A stretch of DNA of 64,000 nucleotides from Glandiceps talaboti. Taxonomy: Eukaryota > Hemichordata > Enteropneusta > Spengelidae. Location of the stretch: positions 14,267,151 through 14,331,150 of the forward strand of contig NC_135563.1 in assembly GCF_964340395.1 (NCBI RefSeq). Reading direction: 5' to 3'. Numbering within the stretch: position 1 is the first letter of the stretch; the number at the start of each line of letters is the position of its first letter. A program made the position numbers and the translations under genes. Of the stretch, positions 48,597-60,943 are shown piece by piece. The notes beneath the pieces are model-generated. The model saw only the letters and a list, made by a program, of their open reading frames with translations. It had not been told where the DNA came from and ran no database searches.

Positions 48597-50232
48597 TCAT
48601 AACTTTGATGTGTATACAGAGTTCTTTAGAGTCAGGCCATTGTCTTTCCAGACATCAACAATGGATTTAACAAACCCATCAATCATCTCAGAATTATGGA
48701 ATGGTGTTGGTGTAACTCTCAGTAACTCTTCACCCAATGGGACAGTAGGGAAGTTGATGCCGTGAACATAGATGTTATGTTTATTCATCATATCACTGGC
48801 AACTTTGGTACATTTTTCAGGATTTCCAACCTATGTGAGAAAAATAGTGACTTCAAATTAAAACAAACGATGATACAAGATCTAAAAACAAAATGATGCA
48901 ATAATGGGATGTAATCTTGAGTTGACAATATGAACATTCTTTCTGGTGAAAATATAAGTCTGGATGCAAAGACGAAAATGAAATTACTGTTCATTTGTAC
49001 CAAGTTATTCTTACATTATGATCTACAGTAATAGAATCTTCATCTGCATACACTGACACAAAAATTTTAAGAATGGGTTTATACTTTAAAAGTTGACATA
49101 ATAAGTAAATCAATCCTCCTTCAACTTTTGTGAAAGGTCTTATAAAGTACTTATCTTCAGCTTCTTCACACAATATTAGGTACTAACAACTAAACAGGAT
49201 TTATATTAAAGATGTTTTGTCATGTTGTGAGTTGAAAGTATTAATAACGGAATGTGTTTCTTTTTGCGATGATGACATGTGTGAGTTATTCCTGGTTAAT
49301 AATCAATTATTTGTTGGTATAAAACTTACATGAATCGGAATAATATGACTAGGGGAGTGAGTCATTGGTATTCCTACAATAGCAAGTTTACTTCTCAACT
49401 CCCGGACACTTTTCTGATGTCTGTGACGTAGTTCTTGACCTTCTGGTCCACTTAGTACCTGATGCATGTAGAGAAAATAGAAGTTGACAATGAATGGACA
49501 GAAGATGATATGGACCATCATCCAGAAGTTGTACTTTAATTCTCACCTTTTTTAGGTAGTTTACTTGAGATGGTAATATCAAAATAACAAAATTATTTTT
49601 ATCTCTGGTAACTTCCAAATGAGTACTTTTGTTCCGAGCTCCTTTATGACAAGTGGTTAATTCACATTATGTTTAAAAGTATATGATCTCAGGTCACCCC
49701 TATTAAAAGGTCTGAGATTTCATATAATTGAAGTGGCCAAAGTAAACCATCAATGTGCAATTCCTGGATGCATGGCACAAACTTTTCCCATGCCATATTT
49801 GATGAGAGAGATATCGAGTGTACTATGCGCACGCAAGCGTGTGCGTGCGTGCATGCGTACGTACGTGCATGCGTGTGTGTGATTCATTTATCATGACTCA
49901 CTGTTGAAAAAACTAAACAATAAAACCTATTCCAAAGAAAACGTTATTTTTTGTTATTTTTCTTACTTTGACGGCGGCAAGGGCTCCTGCCACATTCATT
50001 GGTGGTAATGCAGTAGTATAGATGAACCCAGCTGCATAGCTACGAATCATATCTATTAAGTTAGAACTTCCAACAATGAATCCACCAATGTTACCAATGG
50101 CTTTGCCTGCACAGAAGAGTAGTTATAATTAATAATTAGATGTGTGAGGCTAAATCAGTGGTAAACCACTTTGTTTATGTAACTTTTATATATACACACA
50201 TACTGCACTCAACACACATACACACACAACAT

Positions 50233-50265
<33 letters not shown>

Positions 50266-53200
50266 TATATATACATACACAAACATACATATATACACAC
50301 ATACATACATCATACATACATACATACATACATAAATACATACACACATACATACATACATACATACATACATACATACATACATACACATGCATGTATA
50401 CATACATACATACATACATTCATACATGCATGCATGTATACACAAATAAATAAAATAATACATATGTATGTACGTACATGCGCGTAATACATACATGTGT
50501 GGGCTGTGTTTGAGGGGTGTGGGTGTGTTTGACAAAAATAGTCCTACCAAGAGTCCCAGAAATGATATCAACTTTATCCTGCATTCCATCCCTCTCCGCA
50601 ATGCCAGCTCCTTTATCCCCATACAAACCAATGGCATGGTCCTCATCACAGAATGTAAGAGCACCGTAACGATGAGCAACATCACATAATTCCTCCATTG
50701 GACAAACATCTCCTATCACAATAAAATAATACTCACAATTATCATTTTGTTCATTCTTACTGGGTTATATTGTATAATGTTGTTGCATAATATAGTTACA
50801 CTTGAAATCAGTTGACCAGAAACAAATCATTGTCTGGATCAACAGAAATCTAATACTAACACTGCTTTGTTTTCATCATCTGGTGTAACACATTTTCTTT
50901 GCATGAAGTACCATTATTACATATGTACCAGTGGTTACTTGCATCAATGCATGTATATACCCATGATATTTGGACTGCAGTGCAATACCGTAAACATTAC
51001 TGTATGCAAATGATATGCAAATAACGGCACACTTGTTCATTACAATGTATTGTTTTTTACAGCAATGTGCTCTTTCGGATACATAATAATAACAGAACCC
51101 CATGCCGTGTGAGTGCCAGTGTGGGTCTACTTAGGGGTATTGCACTCGTGTTTTCAGCGTTTGCTGCACTTTCATGAGCATACAGCCGCAGAGAATACTG
51201 CAAGCACGCATGCAAATACCCTGAGTACTACACTTGCAGTCACGCTTCTTGAGGTTCTGTCATATTATCTCAGCAGATCATCTCCAAATCAAACACATTG
51301 CAACAAATAAAGTATAATTTTTCAATCATGTCTATATAGGAATCAAAATGTTTTTTGTCGTGCCAGAAAATAATGTATATAGTAATTTTGTAGAGCCAGA
51401 TGATAACATTTTAGCACTGTTAGTTTAAAAATATTCGTACAGCCAAACAATAAAATAAGGCAATGTTAGTCACATTTTTGTCAAACTTGACAATAATTTG
51501 TTTCCGCTCAACTAACATCCACTCACCGGTCATTGAGTGCACACTTTCAAAGACAACAATTTTTGGTGCAGATATGTTAGATTTCATTAACAATTCTTCT
51601 AAGTGAGCAGGATCATTATGACGAAATATATACTTCGGAACACCACCATTTCGAATACCTTGTATCAAGGAGGCATGGTTACTGATGTCTGAATAAAACT
51701 CCAAACCTTTTGAAAAGAAAAAAATTGTCAATAAAAATTACTACTGAGCAACAAGTGAAAATTAAAATTTAGCAGATGCTGTTGCCAAGGTTACAGAACT
51801 CTTCAGCTGATAGAAAGAAAGGTGTACATTAATTCCCCTCCTCAAATGAAAGTCTGATAAAAAGGATGAACTAGACTTATAAGTAATGGTAAACATTGTT
51901 GCAGTAATATAATTTAGAGAAAGACACATCTATTAGTACACTAGATACATATACATGTACCATGCACAAGTTACTGTCTTTGGAGTGAAACATGAATTGT
52001 ACACTCTTTCATTCAACATCACAACCCATGTCTATGTCACTGGTTTTGAAGTGCTCAAAATATGAGTCAAATTGCCACTATTTTTCATTTTATGCATAAA
52101 TTATGCTTGGGAAGGTATAGTTATATTAATTTACTCCCCAATATTTTTTCCAGTCGGAAAATATTCATGCATTATTAAAGGATTTTGTGACAACATATCT
52201 AGTGACTTGTTGTGACTTAGGTCCTGAGGTCACTCGTATTTTCCTTGGCTGAACAAAGAAAAATATCATTTGCGGAATAACATCTAAATATCTTCTTCAG
52301 ACATACTGATTGCTATTACTGTTTCTTCACAGTAAGGCCATGATTTATTAATTTGGCAACCATTTCATCCTTACCAGGTAGGTTTTTAGCCAGGGTAAAC
52401 AACGTTGAATCATTCGCCACAAAGCATGAAGTAAACACCAACCCAGCTTCTTTCTGATGCCACTGTGCCAGTTGTTTTTCTAGCTTCACATGATGTGTAG
52501 TGGTGCCAGTGATATTCCTAGAGCCACCGGCAGCTGCTCCTTCTTTCATCAAGGTTTCCCTTTTTTATAAACAGACAAGATTATGGCTCGTTCCTCATTC
52601 TTTTCACAAGGAACAAGGAGAGGGGGGGGGGAGGGGGTAAATATACTTTTATAATGCATCTTGAAATGTCAAGGAACAATATTTCCACCTCTACCATGAC
52701 AGATGCAGATTGAAGCCTGCTCTCTTTGTGGTCAGAGGACGTCTTTGGTATTCCAGCCTGAGTTTTTACTAAATTAGCAGGAATATTTTCAAAGACGGCT
52801 TTTAATTTATGATTGATATAAACATGTATTTCGTAAGCTTACATGTTAAAATACTTCTACATTTCAAAATTGTATATAAGTTGTAGATAATAAAAACCCA
52901 AACTAATTAATTGAAAAAGTCTGTTCTTAATTGAATGTCTTTTATGTGCTCCATTTCTAATTCAATTAATATTATATTGGTCTGATTGATAGAAAGTGTA
53001 TAATTTTCCCTCACAGATTCCAGTTATTCTTGTAAATTATTGGCTATGAATGCATATATAGGTTTAATAGTAATAACTAGTATCAATTTAAATTACAACT
53101 TAAGTTTTAGATTGTAAGAAATGTTTTGTCGTGCTCTGCCCTCATTGGCTTTCTTCATGTTTTTGAGAACAGTTATTCTTGGCACAATACACATCTAACA

Positions 53201-55795
53201 ACAGGAAGTAGTTATGAACTTTTGTCTGGTGCTTATGTAACAAATATATATATAACCTCTGAGCTTTCACTCTTATATTAATTAATACCACTGAAAGATT
53301 GGATAGAAAATCACTTTTTTGAACATAACTTGACAAAACTACTGATTGGATCACCTTCATTTGAATATGTTTTTATCTATACATCCAAAGTAATGCCTCC
53401 ACCAAATACCAAGGAAATCAGTCTTGACACACACACACACACACACACACATACATTTTGTTTTGCCTATAGCACTACTGAATTAATTGCTAAAAATTGA
53501 CAGTCACCCAGGAACTAAGACACTGAACATAGAAAGACTAAAATGATGGAGCATATTTCATGGATAACAACAAGGATGGATTGGCATGTGAATGAACACA
53601 GTTGTGCTACAATGCCATTGGCGCTATTTTTTTCTTCAATTTATTGAGTTACAAATATGGACTTTTTTTCAAGTAGAAAACAGTAAAGTATTTTGCTATT
53701 AGAATAATTTACACATCCAAATTATATCTTATCCATATGACCACTTTACCCCCCCCCCCCCTCCAATAAATTAGATATCACATCATGCCTGTCTACTCAC
53801 GTGACAGCTTTAGTAACAGCAGGGTGACGACTCATAGCTAGATAATCATTACTACACCACAAAGAGATATATTTCCCAGCCTCCCCATCTTTCTTTATAT
53901 TAGAAAATTCCTGTGCATATGGGAATCGAGTTGCATCCCTCTCCACCTTCTTCAAGACGTGATAGGTATTGCTCACTTTCTTCTGATTAATTTTGACCTT
54001 GAAGAAGGCTTCATAGTTAAAGGTGCTGTCATCTATGCAAAGAAAGTATTATTTTCAGATACATGTACAATGTATGTATACACATTTAATAAAGACATGA
54101 CGCATATGTTTACATGGTACGAACAGACCATTTACATTTGATAAAATATGATTCTTCTAAATTCATGAATGTTTTGAACTTGTCAAATCATGGAAATATT
54201 GACATTATTTTATGCAAGGCATTCCTTGTGGGGGGGGGGGGGAGGTATTCTCAATTGTATGGGCAATGATATCAATGATAATAAGTGTCAAATCAGTGCG
54301 ATCTTTTTATGCCAAAGCAAATTCTTTTATTCATGATTTTTTTGGAATGTTTGCTTTCTGTTAAAATGCATTCTTCTCATTTGTGTGTGTGTGTGCATGT
54401 GTGTGTGTGTGTGTGTGTGTGTTGGGGGGGGGGGTAAGAGAAAAAGTACCAATGATGTTCACATTACTGATAAATTTATCAACTGTTCCTTATTCGTACA
54501 CGGCATTTCAAACATACTCAACTCCAGTGGACTCTCATAATAAAACATCATATCACCTTTCAATAGTCCTGCTTGTGTTGTTTGATCAACTTTGATGTCG
54601 GGTGTCTGCGACTTGACAGTCTGGTGAGCAAATAGGGTAGATGGAGGTTTTGGAAGCTTGGAGTTGACTTTGGCAGCTTTGGTCACGATCGATGTGCTGT
54701 TGGTTGTACTTTCACCTATAGGATAAATAAAAATAGCACCAATGGCATTGTAGTACAACTGTACAGTTTTTAAAAATGTTTATCCACATGCTGATCCATG
54801 CTAGGTATAGGTGTTCATTTGCTGAATGACTATCCAGTTGCCTATCGTATCCAACCATGTTGTTATCTTTGCAATATATGCAATCATTTGGCTGTTGCTA
54901 TGGACATAGTCATGTTGCTAAACATATTTGTATACATTTTTTTGAATATTTGTTCACATGTCTATTGATCCCTGGTATGGTGTTTTCTTTGAAATATACA
55001 TCATCATGTGGCTGCAGTTGCTGTGGGCATGGTCTTGTTGCTAGGTATATTGCATACATTTTTAAATGTTTATTCATTTGTCAATTATTCCCTGTTATAT
55101 TTGCAATATATGTGATCATCTGGCTGTTGCTATGGGTGTGGGTCTTGTTGCTAGGCATATTTAAATGTTTTTTGAATGTTTATTCATTTGTCTATTAATC
55201 CCTGTTATCTTTGCAATATACATGATCATTTGGTTGTTGCTATGGGCATGGTCTTGTTGCTATTGGCACATTTACATACATTTTTTGAATGTTTATTCAC
55301 TTGTCTATTAATCCCTGTTATCTTTGTGAAATACATCACTGTTTGGCTGTTGTATGTATGATTTGCATGCATAATACATTTATATTTTATATGTATTCAA
55401 TTAGCAAGATATACCACTACATTCACAATCTGTGACATTTTTAATGCAAGACTTCGTATCATTCAACCTACGTGTAGTTATGGCACAAGGGCAAAACAAG
55501 CAATGCTATTTTTTTTGTAAAACTAGTACTTACATGCAGCAGTCACTCTCAATGGCTGTGATGGTGTTGATTTGGTAAGGGATACCTCTTCACCAAAATA
55601 ACTGACAAAACTGGCAGGGAAATTCCCCCTTTCCCCGGAATCCTTTGCTCTCCCAAAGAGCCATCCCTTTGGTTGTTGAGGGGTCCCCTGGAATTTCCAG
55701 AGTAACCCTTCAACTTCGACTATTTGCCCAATTGTTAAGCGAAGATCCCCCTCCTTCTTTGGGCTTAAGTTGTGTAGCACTTTAAAAAAGAACAT
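48597..55795 (-). CDS. ALAS: 5-aminolevulinate synthase with N-terminal SH3 exon
   Basis: Nine coding exons (minus): 55534-55795, 54557-54715, 53801-54032, 52375-52559, 51527-51706, 50548-50712, 49967-50106, 49330-49458, 48597-48830. Phases agree at every junction; 561 residues (human ALAS1 640, ALAS2 587). The enzyme condenses glycine with succinyl-CoA to 5-aminolevulinate using PLP, the first step of animal haem synthesis in the mitochondrial matrix. Marks: [67 protein letters not shown]-contacting [10 protein letters not shown] (Asp362, His365), catalytic Lys396 in [55 protein letters not shown]. The residue after Asp-Glu is Asp rather than the usual Val. Exon 1 encodes an SH3-like domain instead of a clear mitochondrial presequence, and no Cys-Pro haem-regulatory motif is visible. 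A 5'UTR exon ending at 57784 (TTTG|GTAAGT) probably precedes it. Confidence 0.93.
50175..50470. repeat. Compound CA/CATA microsatellite in ALAS intron
   Basis: CACA then CATA arrays lie between exons 50548-50712 and 49967-50106; frames crossing it are artefacts. Confidence 0.95.
50924..51270. repeat. Dispersed repeat family A, copy in ALAS intron
   Basis: It aligns in order with 18366-18790, sharing TACCAGTGGTTACTTGCATC-type left end, ATGCAAATGATATGCAAAT, AATAATAACAGAACCCCATG and GAGGTTCTGTCATATTAT. Confidence 0.82.
54797..55350. repeat. About 110-bp degenerate tandem repeat in ALAS intron 1
   Basis: Five copies share TTTATTCATTTGTCTATTAA, TCCCTGTTATCTTTGCAATA, ATCATTTGGCTGTTGCTATG and TGGTCTTGTTGCTA. 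They sit between the SH3 exon and the next ALAS exon. Confidence 0.92.
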
Positions 55796-55799
55796 TTTG
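55534..55799 (-). CDS. SH3-like domain exon, first coding exon of ALAS model
   Basis: From the ATG at 55795 the 87 codons contain [24 protein letters not shown], a [17 protein letters not shown] segment and SFVSYFGEE. These follow the SH3 plan: a degenerate ALYDY strand, an acidic RT loop, a Trp, then G-x-FP-x-x-(F/Y)V. The donor GCAT|GTAAG (phase 1) fits the acceptor of the next ALAS exon exactly. A pyrimidine-rich TTTCTTTCAG acceptor lies just 5' of the ATG (exon starts 55799), so an upstream UTR or coding exon is expected. It could instead be an alternative first exon beside a conventional mitochondrial form. Confidence 0.7.
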
Positions 55800-56250
55800 C
55801 TGAAAGAAAAACAGAACAATATCTTAAGGAAGTGGAGAATGTGTAACGTTCGATAAAGATGCACACAGACACTATGTAGCTGAAGTCATCAATACCAAGT
55901 TCTTTTATTTCCAAGTCCGCATTAAATAAGGCGAAATTCAGTAGTACATACAGTAGAAGAAAAGACCAAGCAGGGATTCATGCAGGTTTTCCATAAGTTG
56001 TGGCATAAGCACTCAATTCTGTGATAATTTGACAACAAAACTTTCAGTGAGCGCGCCAGAAATCACAACGTTTAGTGACATACGCATGCCCGGGCCCGGG
56101 ATGCATGCACAAACCAAAGTGCGCCCTCAACACATGGAAGAGTAAATTTGCAGTCTCACAAATGATTCATCAGTTTCAAGATATCGGGCTTTCTACTACT
56201 CTAAAACTTAAAGGCCCACTTACACGATGCAACTCATGGGTACACGATGC

Positions 56251-56276
56251 AATTCGTCGCATGCGACAAATTGCGT
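56251..56276. repeat. Near-perfect palindrome around GTCGCATGCGAC
   Basis: A 12-base perfect palindrome is extended by AATT on both sides with a single mismatch. It follows two copies of ACACGATGCAA/ATT within a transposon-like segment. Confidence 0.8.
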
Positions 56277-57073
56277 GGTGCGTTGCTCGAACTGCCCTAT
56301 ATAATTATAAAGAGGATTATGGCCAATCTATGCAAATGTGGGAAATTCAAACTGATGTACAGAGCACTATCTTCTGGGTCTTGTTTTCAGCATTTTTTTC
56401 TGTGCTCTGAGAAACACACGGGTTATGTATCATGTACAAATTGTTTGTGAATGTCGTAGGATGGTAACTTGATACACAAATTATTTGAAAAGTAATGTTT
56501 GTTTCATAGAATGAAAAAACCTTTCAAAATGAGACAAATTCCTCTGATTTAGATTGTGTGTCACTCAGGATTATACAAATATGTGGCATTTGCATGTGAA
56601 CAACCCAGATAGGGAATGTTTATATATTTGGTGATTACTTGCCATTGAGTCATCACAAGTTCTCCACCTCCAAACATAGTCAGTCATATGCAAAATAGGG
56701 TCCCAAATAATTATAATAATATATAAATAATAGTGTCCCAAGCCCAGGCAGTCGTGCCTTTAAGTGACACCCATTTTGTAGGGTTATACACTGTGTGTAC
56801 ATGTGTGTGTGTGGGGGGGTAGCATTATTATTTTGATTTTGAGCATTTAAAATACTGCATGATCCCTCATGCCCCACTGAATGTTTCAAAGTACCTTCAT
56901 CCTGCCAAAAACGGCAAAAGTAGTGAAAGTATAAGACTTCAGCAGGATCTCAGAGTTGTACCTGTTTCCAATGTTTGTTGTGCTTTCACTATATTTGCCA
57001 TTTTGGATGGGATTTTCTTATAAAATGTCAAAAAGGGTGATAGATAAATAAGGTTATGAATTGTGTTTATCTA

Positions 57074-57108
57074 ATCATGGAAGTATAACCCACTTATACT
57101 TCCATGAT
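57074..57108. repeat. 14-bp perfect hairpin, relative of 1893-1921
   Basis: ATCATGGAAGTATA pairs with TATACTTCCATGAT over the loop ACCCACT. The hairpin at 1893-1921 has the same ATGGAAGTA stem core with loop GGGGTTC. Confidence 0.85.
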
Positions 57109-57524
57109 CTAATTTACAACCACTCTCGTCAGATCAAATATTTTCAAGTGGACTGGTTTTGAAGTTAAGACTACAAAGGTACAAACTGTCACCTTATACA
57201 TCTCATAAAAACAATGTAAGAGCTAGGCTCCTGTGTATTATAGATATGAAAAGTAACATGTGTGCATCCATGGTCAGAGCACTGAGGTCAGGGGAATAGA
57301 GGTATTGTCAAAGTAACTAATTAGGCTTGAGAACAGTTCAATTACAAATATTTTCAATAACAAATATTCAGAAACCTAGAGAAGACAATGCTATTAAACT
57401 AAACCACAGTAAAGGGATGGATGACACTAAAAAACAGGGGGGGGGACCTTATGAACTAGGTGCCCCATGGATGCATTTGAATGGGGGGGAGGGGCACAGA
57501 AAATGTTACAGCTCCGTCTACAAC

Positions 57525-57745
57525 CACAGGGGCATGTATTATTGCTCAGATTGTCGTTTTCTTAAGAAGATATTGTATGAATCCTGCTGCTACAAATGTA
57601 TCAATCGCTATACTATACTAGTAGAAAGAACACTGTTTTTCTTTACAGGTAGGAATATATAGTCAAAAGGTTGTTCTATTTAGCCTGTAGACCAGGAAAA
57701 CAACAATCTAATATCTAAGAAATATTACACGCCCCTATGTCTACA
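57525..57745. repeat. Segment duplicated at 59160-59367
   Basis: Shared order: GTTTTCTT, ATCCTGCTGCTACAAATGTA, TCAATC, CTATACTA, TAGGAATATAT, ATAGTCAAAAG, CTGTAGACC, AACAACAATCTA, GAAATATTACACGCCCCTAT. The copies are direct and about 1.63 kb apart. Confidence 0.88.
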
Positions 57746-57837
57746 ACAAGCAAACAGGATCAATACAAACATACAACACTTACCAAATTTGCTGTCCTGA
57801 ATGTAATGTGTCCAGTTTCTGCTAGTCTATAGTCTAT

Positions 57838-57924
57838 CTGCTAGACCTCAGATGATCTTCCAATACAATTTACGACACACGACCAAACATCGCTATCGAG
57901 GATGGAACATCTGAGGTCTAGCAG
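57838..57924. repeat. 17-bp perfect inverted repeat near ALAS 5'UTR
   Basis: CTGCTAGACCTCAGATG (57838-57854) is exactly complementary to CATCTGAGGTCTAGCAG (57908-57924), with a 53-base loop. It lies 54 bases upstream of the predicted ALAS 5'UTR donor and may be in the leader RNA. Confidence 0.9.
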
Positions 57925-58295
57925 TTCATCTTGCAGTTCAGGGATATAAATAACTGCCAATCAGAGAACTGCATTAGCGACAAGCACAAACAGAGGACAA
58001 TAGATATTTTTTCATGCATATTCAGCTTAAAGGAGGGGCTTGTAAAAATAACCACCAATGCGTGAATGACAATGTCAACACACTCATCAAACTCACAATT
58101 ACCATAAACTGATAACACATAACAGTTTATATATTAATTTGTTATCATTGCCTGATATCGGACATTAGAATTAAAGAGCATTAGCAATATAGAGGTCATG
58201 GGTTATTGAAGATATTAACATTTATATATGCATACATGGCCCAACCCACGGCCATATGTCATCTCAATGGAATGTGAAGTCTGAAAATGACATTT

Positions 58296-58381
58296 GCTAG
58301 ACGTTCGGGTCCGGGTTCGGGCAAGCCCTCACTGCGAACTTCGTTCACTTATTGTATCGGAAGAAAGCCCGAACGTCTAGC
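58296..58381. mobile_element. Foldback with 14-bp perfect ends
   Basis: GCTAGACGTTCGGG and CCCGAACGTCTAGC bound an 86-base segment. It is probably a MITE remnant. Confidence 0.8.
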
Positions 58382-58655
58382 AGCAAGACTAGTTAGTCTC
58401 GTGCTTTCCCTCAACGAATCTTAAGATCTGTCTTTCACTCTAGCTCAATGAAGTGCGGAGATGCATGAGATGAAATTTAAAAATTAAAGACTATACGGGG
58501 GTTGGCATCCAAACTAACTTTCTACCCGTTTTAAACTGGCACAGACAACTCAGTGCAAATTATCAAAATAGATTTGATCTATTTGTACATGAAAGAAAGT
58601 GAAATATATTGTGAGACGTACATTAACTGAAATACACTCTGAATGAAATTAACAT

Positions 58656-58850
58656 TAGTGTTGTCTAGTTCCTGACGACCGTGTTCCGATTTTACAGTAC
58701 GTTAACGTCACGGCTGTGTGAAGATAACGCGGTGTAAAATCGGAACACGGTCGTCAGGAACTAGACTATATAATATATGTTTCTTACTTGTCTGTGGTGA
58801 AGATAACGTAGTGTAAAATCGGAACACGATCGTCAAGAACTAGACTACAT
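58656..58850. mobile_element. One and a half copies of the TCTAGTTCCTGA foldback family
   Basis: TCTAGTTCCTGACGACCGTG and TTCCGATTTTACA are mirrored at 58738-58767. A further right half follows at 58800-58850 (GTAAAATCGGAACACGATCG, then CTAGAC). The ends match the element at 40172-40573. Confidence 0.85.
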
Positions 58851-59038
58851 TAGTGTGAAACAAACGTAAATAAGTGTTACGCGAGCAAGCCCACCATTTC
58901 CACGGAGAACAAACTTCAGGTCATGGTCACTTTCATTTGTCTGCCGAATGAGAGGTCACACAGATAATTGACAGTTGAGTTGGTTTGATTTGATATGTCT
59001 GTTATGTACACAAGGGCATGTATTATTGCTTTATAGAT

Positions 59039-59068
59039 CACAGGCACACGAATCAATGTGTATGATTT

Positions 59069-59112
<44 letters not shown>

Positions 59113-59179
59113 AATAAGTCTTATTTACATACATTTTTTTTAAATCATGCACGTACATTGATTCGAGTGTCTGTGGCTT
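59039..59179. repeat. Inverted repeat centred on (TA)n
   Basis: CACAGGCACACGAATCAATG and ATGATTTAAA on the left are mirrored by TTTAAATCATGCACGTACAT and TGATTCGAGTGTCTGTGG on the right. About 44 bases of TA repeat and a short AAGTCTTATTT-type centre lie between. Confidence 0.8.
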
Positions 59180-59887
59180 AGATTGCCGTTTTCTTTGGAA
59201 AATATCGCACGAATCCTGCTGCTACAAATGTATCAATCTCTATACTACGAAAAATATATTCCCCTTACAAGTTACAAGTAGGAATATATGTATATAGTCA
59301 AAAGATTGTTATATTTAGTCTGTAGACCTGGAGAACAACAATCTATGAAATATTACACGCCCCTATAGTTATGTACATGTAAACATTATCAAAGTGATAT
59401 CCTACCGCGACTTTTAACAGATATAGCCATGGCCATGCAATGATGCATATCATATATGAAGCACCTCCCCCTTACCAAGTTATAGGCATGTAAATTTCTT
59501 CTTCTCCGGATGGATTGAAGAAATGTCCGCAAGGTGGCGCTGCATATGGAGAGTGGCAAGTTGCAAGATACCAAGACAGTAATATTGTATTTACGGTGAA
59601 AAATGCAATATAGATATTGTGAGGATATTAGATAGAGTTTGCAACTTTATAGTCACAACACTGATGACAATTTCATTCCTGGAAGTAGCACTCAAATATC
59701 ACATTGTAAGACCAGTCCTTACATATATGGTGGAATGTGAAACTAAAGAAAATTTAAAGCAATATTAGTCTGTAATTACGTATCAGAATGGGAGAACAAC
59801 GACGATTCCTTTGAGCAGAGACTCGGGTGGAGGGGTGGGTCCTGGAGGGGCGTGAGCACCCCAAAATGCATTCCATCCTATTGTTTG

Positions 59888-60020
59888 AACCACAGGGAGC
59901 TCAGGCTCAGTTAGTTTTGTTTACAAATACAAACAAATAAATAAACAAACAAACAAACAAACACAAACACAAACACAAACACAAACACAAACACAAACAC
60001 AAACACAAACACAAACACAA
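59888..60020. repeat. Inverted copy of the 7180-7300 repeat with AAAC tail
   Basis: CTCAGGCTCAGTTAGTTTTG is the exact complement of the segment at about 7269-7288, followed by AAAT/AAAC and then ACAAAC hexanucleotide units. Confidence 0.75.
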
Positions 60021-60648
60021 ACTTTATTTGAAATGGTGTGAAGAGAATAATTTCGAACTAAATGTTTAGAAGAACCGAGGAAATGGTCATTGATTTCAGA
60101 TAGCCTCGATCGTCGTAGTCTGGATTCCAACTATAGCGGTCCACTAACCACATTCTGGATTCCAACTGTGGTCTACTATAACCATTGTGCCCTCATCAGT
60201 TGCACTTATGTTCATGTAAAATTGAATTGAATGGTCCAGGAATTGAAATTTATTCAACAAGAAAATTAAAACATATGCAATATTTGAAAGCAACAGAAAA
60301 AAATTATATTGATGCACTGAAATAATTTCTCTTCGGAAAATGTCTAGCCCCGTCTAGACGTAGGTCGTCCTATCTGAGGCAGTCCCAAGACCTACCTGAG
60401 GTAGGATAGGTGTGTGTCTACACGTAGGAAGGTTACGGCGTAGATGTCGCGAGTTCCCTCCTGATTCCGTCCTGACAGTACATAGGACGAAGTCAGGAGG
60501 GTTTCAGGAAACCTCTCAAAGATGTTCTAATAAGTCTGGAAGGTTTCAGGACAGGTTTGGGACCGGTACGCGTTTACCTCATTTCATTTCGGCTAATCGT
60601 TCATTGTTATTTTTACCTTCCGTAAGGAAGGTTATAATATACCGATGA

Positions 60649-60692
<44 letters not shown>

Positions 60693-60837
60693 TGTATCAC
60701 CATTTCCGAAAAAACGGCTGCATCAATTCAAACAAAATTTCACAGACATGTTCCGTATGGTAATTGCAAGAACTGATTACGTTTTGGTAAATATCCAATG
60801 AATATTAATGACCAATTTGAGTAATAATCGATCGAAC

Positions 60838-60943
60838 AAGTATAAAGTTGGCGTCAGATTCACTAGCGTTATCTTATGAACGTTATATTGAGCATCAGAT
60901 GGCCTCAGATCCGAATCTGAATCTGATGCCAACTTTATACTCA
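60838..60943. mobile_element. Foldback element, about 25-bp stem
   Basis: AGTATAAAGTTGGCGTCAGA is mirrored by TCTGATGCCAACTTTATACT with one mismatch; about 55 bases lie between. Confidence 0.8.

Noticed and set aside
56075-56410. 111-codon + strand frame
   Set aside because: It contains a palindromic transposon-like segment and gives no recognisable protein.
58296-58381. Iron-responsive element for ALAS (CAGTGA present on the minus strand at about 58327-58332)
   Set aside because: The bases flanking CAGTGA do not form the needed five-base-pair stem with a bulged C, and the site lies well upstream of the inferred leader.
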